NCBI RefSeq assembly: GCF_009388985.1
Contig: NZ_CP036422.1
Span: 3,672,501 to 3,736,500 of the forward strand
Length of the DNA: 64,000 bases
Direction of reading: 5' to 3'
Source: Halioglobus maricola
Lineage (GTDB): Bacteria > Pseudomonadota > Gammaproteobacteria > Pseudomonadales > Halieaceae
Shown here: one piece after another, positions 60,908 to 64,000 of the stretch
Position numbering within the stretch: position 1 is the first letter of the stretch
Layout of the letters: each line of letters starts with the position of its first letter
Notes under the pieces: generated by a model
Seen by the model: the letters and a program-made list of their open reading frames with translations, nothing else
What the model was told of the DNA's origin: nothing
The model's database searches: none
Made by a program: the position numbers and the translations under genes

Positions 60908-61491
60908 GAACTCCCTCCCGCATGCAGCTGTCGCTGCAGATCAGCCATCCAGCCGGCCACCTGCCGATCTTCCTCGGTATTCAGCGCCTGATAACGACCA
61001 AAATGTTCCAGTGCTTGCGCTTTCTGACCGAGGTAAAGGTCGTAGAGAATACCGAGGTTATAGTGAGTCACAGCGCTATCCGGCTCAGCGGTAAGAGCCG
61101 CCAGATAGTGTTGCTCTGCGCGGTGAAAGTCGCCCTGGCTGCGCAGCATGATTGCGAACTGGTTGTGCGCGTCTGCATTGTCGGGGTTGGACTGCAGTGC
61201 TCTTTCGAACCAGACTTCCGCCTGCGCGAAATCGCCCTGTTGGCTATGAATCAGTGCGGCGTTCAGGGCGGGGCCAGAAAGAAAGGGATAGTCTTCGTAC
61301 AGCGAAGCCATCGCGAGCGCAGCCTGCTCCCACGCTTGCTCATCCATCAGAACAAGTGCTTCGGCAAAGCGAGATTCAGCTGCAGGCGGCGCCGAGAAAT
61401 CCGCCGCACCCGCCTTACCGGTTGAGGTACTCGGCTGCTGGGCACAGGCGGCCAGCAGCATCAGGCAAGCAATGGCAACGACGCGCTGCAT
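60904..61491 (-). CDS. TPR lipoprotein of the motor cluster
   Basis: A 195-aa lipoprotein: the signal ends CLMLLAACAQQPS with the acylated Cys near residue 16. Then TPR repeats: ALVLMDEQAWEQAALAMASL, NAALIHSQQGDFAQAEVWFE, NQFAIMLRSQGDFHRAEQHY, HYNLGILYDLYLGQKAQALE. Start at 61491, overlapping the previous stop (TGATG); a longer frame would lie within the upstream gene. It would dock onto other envelope proteins of the system. Confidence 0.88.
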   Translation of the reverse strand: MQRVVAIACLMLLAACAQQPSTSTGKAGAADFSAPPAAESRFAEALVLMDEQAWEQAALAMASLYEDYPFLSGPALNAALIHSQQGDFAQAEVWFERALQSNPDNADAHNQFAIMLRSQGDFHRAEQHYLAALTAEPDSAVTHYNLGILYDLYLGQKAQALEHFGRYQALNTEEDRQVAGWMADLQRQLHAGGSS

Positions 61492-64000
61492 CAGCGAATC
61501 TCCCTGCTCACGGCCACTCGAGCTTCCTGCTTGCCCCACCTCGCTGGCATCAAATCGCCAAGCGCACTGAAGCTGAGTGCAATCCATTCATCATACAGGC
61601 CGTCCCAGGCACGTTTGGCATTGGCCTCATGAATGGCGATAGCTTTCTCCTCGAAGGGCCACGCCTGTTCTTCCAGCAGCAGTTCGTATTGCTCCAGAGC
61701 GAGCGCATCAAGACCGTCGGGGCGCTCAGAATTCATCAGGTCGGCAGAGAACTGACGGTACACCTGGCCCAGGCGGTAAGTTGCGCGGGTACCGTATTCC
61801 TGCAGACCATAGCTGTTCACACGCTCATAGGCAGTCACCGTGTCATCGAGAGCGTCACGCTTGCGCGCCAGGCTTTTCTCCAGGGGATGGGCAAGGCGCA
61901 GTTCGACGAAAGTGGCGTAATGAGCATCGGCGATCTCGGTCATCGAACTCGCGGCAAGATATCGACTGCGATCAGTGGCATTGCCCCCGGCCTGCTCGTG
62001 GGCGGCTGCCATCGCCTCCAGCCAGTAGTGACGCTTACTGACGTCGCCCTGATCCTGGTACAGGCCCGCGAGTGTAAGCATGGCCTCCATTCTAGGACCC
62101 ATAGGCTGAGGCCAGGCGTGAGCGTACGTCCTGTAACGTTCAATCGCAGTATCTATAGCACCTTCGCGCAGGTAGTAATCAGCCGCCAGATACTGGGCTT
62201 CACGCTTTTCATCGGCATCGACAGCAGTCTCTCCCAGGCGGTCGAGTTCTTCAGCTGCGCCCCGCCAGTCACCCAGCGTTTCGTAGTTTTGCACCAGCAC
62301 CGCACCCACCCCGGCAGACAAGGCGTGCTGCGGATAGCGCCGACGGAAGTCCAACAACAGTTGATTTGCCTGGTTCAGGTCGCCGGCTATACGGTAGCTA
62401 TTCGCCGCATCGTATTGTGCGTTCACCCGCACACTGGAGTTCGGCGCCACGGCCACAATACGCGCGTAGTGATCTGCCGCTGCGAGGTGATCTCCTGCAG
62501 TAGCCGCAATTTCGCCTTGGCGATAAATCGCAGCAGCGAGCTGCTCGGTAGTTTTAGCGCGGCGCACATCCTCGTCTGACATCAGCGCCAAGGCCCTGAA
62601 ATACGCCGCTTCCGCCTCATCGTAATGCGCCAGTTCAAACCGAGCGTGCCCCAGCTGCAACCATGCGGGAACCAGCAGCTCGGAACCTGGAGCGGGCTGC
62701 CAGTTGATGAGCACGGTGGCATTGTCTGCCGCTAGCGCATACTCCTCCGCTTCCAGCAGACCGGACACGGCACGCGCAAGAACCGGGGCGGCGCGGTCAT
62801 CGACAGGGAAGGTCTTTGCGAATTGCAATTGGCTCGCCACCAACGCAGCCGCATCGTCGTCTTCTACCGGGGTCAGCTGATCGAACGCAAGAATAGCTGC
62901 ATAGGCCGCTTCAGAAGCCTGGGGATGCTCGGAGTAACGATAAGCCATCCATTGATAGTCCTCGATCGCCCTGCGGTAATCGCCACCCGCCTGGCGCGCC
63001 TCGGCCATCAGCAGGGCCAGATCGGGCACCTGCTCATCGCGAGGAAAACTGCGGATGTAGTCTCCGTAATAATCGGCGGCGGCGTGATAGAGGGGTGCGG
63101 CTGCCGCGTCATCTTCCTCGCCCTGAGCAAGGGCGTGATTGTGCCTCGCCAGTTCATCAATATATTGGCGCAAGCGATCACCCATAATGCTTCGTTGCTC
63201 ATCTTCCGCCTTCTGCCAATAGGCACCTTCGGTATCGTAGCGGGCGGCGTAGCTTGCTTTCGCGGCAATCACTGCCTCTGGAAAACCACCACTCTCGTAG
63301 GCGCCGATCACCCGCCAGTCGAACTCATGCGCCACAGGCGAGAAGGGTTTGGCCGCTGCAAAGCCCGCGAATGTGTCAGCACTGTCCTGATAACGCTCCT
63401 GCTCCAGGTAAAGCTCACCAAGAGCGAGATAAACCCTGTGGTCATAGGAGCGCGGCCCGCGTTGCGCAAAGCTTTCGGCTACCGCGGTCGCGCCGCCACC
63501 GCCATCGAAGATCACGGCCATCACTCGAAAGCAGTCCGCGGCCATTTCCCGATCGCCGCGCGGCAGTGCCTCGAATTCGTCGCCGGAAGCTAACAAGGTG
63601 TCCAGTGATTCGGTAAAGGCGTCCACCGCTGCTTCCTTCCGGTCCAGTTTGAAACGCGACCATCCAAGCATATACAAGCTGCTGGCGCGGTAATCTTCAG
63701 CTCCTGCAGCGCCAGCCACTTGCGCATAAGCCTGCTCTGCGCGCCTATAATCACCGTCGCTGAAGTAGGCCTCGCCCTTGCGGAACTCTGCTTCGGCAAG
63801 ATGCTCCGACCCCGGATGAGCGATACTGAGTCGCTCCATCAGCGCCACGGATTCAGGGTTGCTTCCATCCATGTCGTAGGCACGGGCCATCTGGTACATC
63901 AATTGATCCGAGCCCTCCGTATCCGGGTAGTCCTGTAGCAGTTCCTCGTAGGCCGCAATCACCTCGGCGTATGAGACAGGGGCCCCATCCTCTATATCCT
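61491..64000 (-). CDS. Large TPR-repeat protein (partial, N-terminus beyond right edge)
   Basis: The frame runs open to the right edge, so the start is not seen; an in-frame ATG at 63962 is internal to a protein that continues upstream (DIEDGAPVSYAEV before it). At least 836 residues of helical repeats: AEFRKGEAYFSDGDYRRAEQ, VYLALGELYLEQERYQDSAD, and others. It resembles the large TPR proteins found with AgmX/ExbBD modules (AglT-like in concept). Probably a periplasmic scaffold. It overlaps the TPR lipoprotein gene by 3 bases. Its first residues, signal and location are outside the window. Confidence 0.87.
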   Translation of the reverse strand, partial: DIEDGAPVSYAEVIAAYEELLQDYPDTEGSDQLMYQMARAYDMDGSNPESVALMERLSIAHPGSEHLAEAEFRKGEAYFSDGDYRRAEQAYAQVAGAAGAEDYRASSLYMLGWSRFKLDRKEAAVDAFTESLDTLLASGDEFEALPRGDREMAADCFRVMAVIFDGGGGATAVAESFAQRGPRSYDHRVYLALGELYLEQERYQDSADTFAGFAAAKPFSPVAHEFDWRVIGAYESGGFPEAVIAAKASYAARYDTEGAYWQKAEDEQRSIMGDRLRQYIDELARHNHALAQGEEDDAAAAPLYHAAADYYGDYIRSFPRDEQVPDLALLMAEARQAGGDYRRAIEDYQWMAYRYSEHPQASEAAYAAILAFDQLTPVEDDDAAALVASQLQFAKTFPVDDRAAPVLARAVSGLLEAEEYALAADNATVLINWQPAPGSELLVPAWLQLGHARFELAHYDEAEAAYFRALALMSDEDVRRAKTTEQLAAAIYRQGEIAATAGDHLAAADHYARIVAVAPNSSVRVNAQYDAANSYRIAGDLNQANQLLLDFRRRYPQHALSAGVGAVLVQNYETLGDWRGAAEELDRLGETAVDADEKREAQYLAADYYLREGAIDTAIERYRTYAHAWPQPMGPRMEAMLTLAGLYQDQGDVSKRHYWLEAMAAAHEQAGGNATDRSRYLAASSMTEIADAHYATFVELRLAHPLEKSLARKRDALDDTVTAYERVNSYGLQEYGTRATYRLGQVYRQFSADLMNSERPDGLDALALEQYELLLEEQAWPFEEKAIAIHEANAKRAWDGLYDEWIALSFSALGDLMPARWGKQEARVAVSREIR

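Noticed and set aside
61152..62579. Long plus-strand frame of 475 codons
   Set aside because: It lies opposite the TPR genes; its protein has no domain, is rich in His/Arg/Gln as expected for an antisense shadow, and the minus-strand TPR repeats are clear.

Overview
The window looks like chromosomal DNA of a Gram-negative marine gammaproteobacterium, perhaps of the Halieaceae/Cellvibrionales type. That placement is an inference from gene families: a TonB-dependent receptor, an OprB porin, an RND pump, a Wza/Wzz-type polysaccharide locus, an ExbB/ExbD/ExbD/AgmX/TPR cluster and a large oxidative catabolic cluster. No marker gene fixes the genus. Genes are tightly packed, many overlap by 4 bases, and both edges cut genes (a Wzz-like gene on the left, a TPR gene on the right).

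Layout. (1) 1-9450: export and assembly genes for a surface polysaccharide, probably sulfated: Wzz-like protein, a 971-residue multi-SLBB exporter, sulfotransferase, flippase, GT4 glycosyltransferase, a DUF6492-like protein, and a divergent phosphoglycosyl transferase. All three transcription units start behind a good -24/-12 (sigma-54) promoter. (2) 9561-14600: tRNA-Arg(CCG), then an accessory stretch of single small genes, five in a row on the minus strand. Related short palindromes separate them. It includes an 857-bp element with perfect 53-bp inverted repeats around a catalytic-domain-only tyrosine recombinase, a NYN-LOTUS protein and a DUF4238 fragment. (3) 14763-22002: TetR, RND adaptor and RND permease in an overlapping operon, then a TonB-dependent receptor.

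(4) 22611-45487: a large catabolic-type cluster. It holds an EthD protein, SDR, ferredoxin, three SnoaL/NTF2-like proteins, P450, WS/DGAT acyltransferase, a group-D flavin oxygenase, NUDIX and LysR. Then come an FAD oxidoreductase, an orphan COX3/COX4-like membrane module, MFS, flavin reductase, nitroreductase, a homocitrate/isopropylmalate-synthase-like enzyme, a VOC protein and a fourth SnoaL. Last are pyruvate-dehydrogenase-type E1 and E2 (no E3 here) and a class A FAD monooxygenase. Together they suggest uptake, hydroxylation, ring opening and conversion to acyl-CoA of an unidentified, probably cyclic or aromatic compound. At 45681-45725 lies the 3' part of a tRNA-Arg(CCT), cut exactly at the anticodon loop, which looks like an integration scar.

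(5) 45928-57892: small hypothetical gene, OprB-like porin, a giant (about 2690 aa) DUF11-repeat surface protein with a C-terminal sorting-signal-like tail, a bicupin protein and a divergent LysR. (6) 57893-64000: AgmX-like TonB protein, two ExbD proteins (one without the usual Asp), ExbB, a small secreted protein, a TPR lipoprotein and a large TPR protein. This is a proton-driven envelope machine related in composition to the Myxococcus Agl/Agm apparatus.
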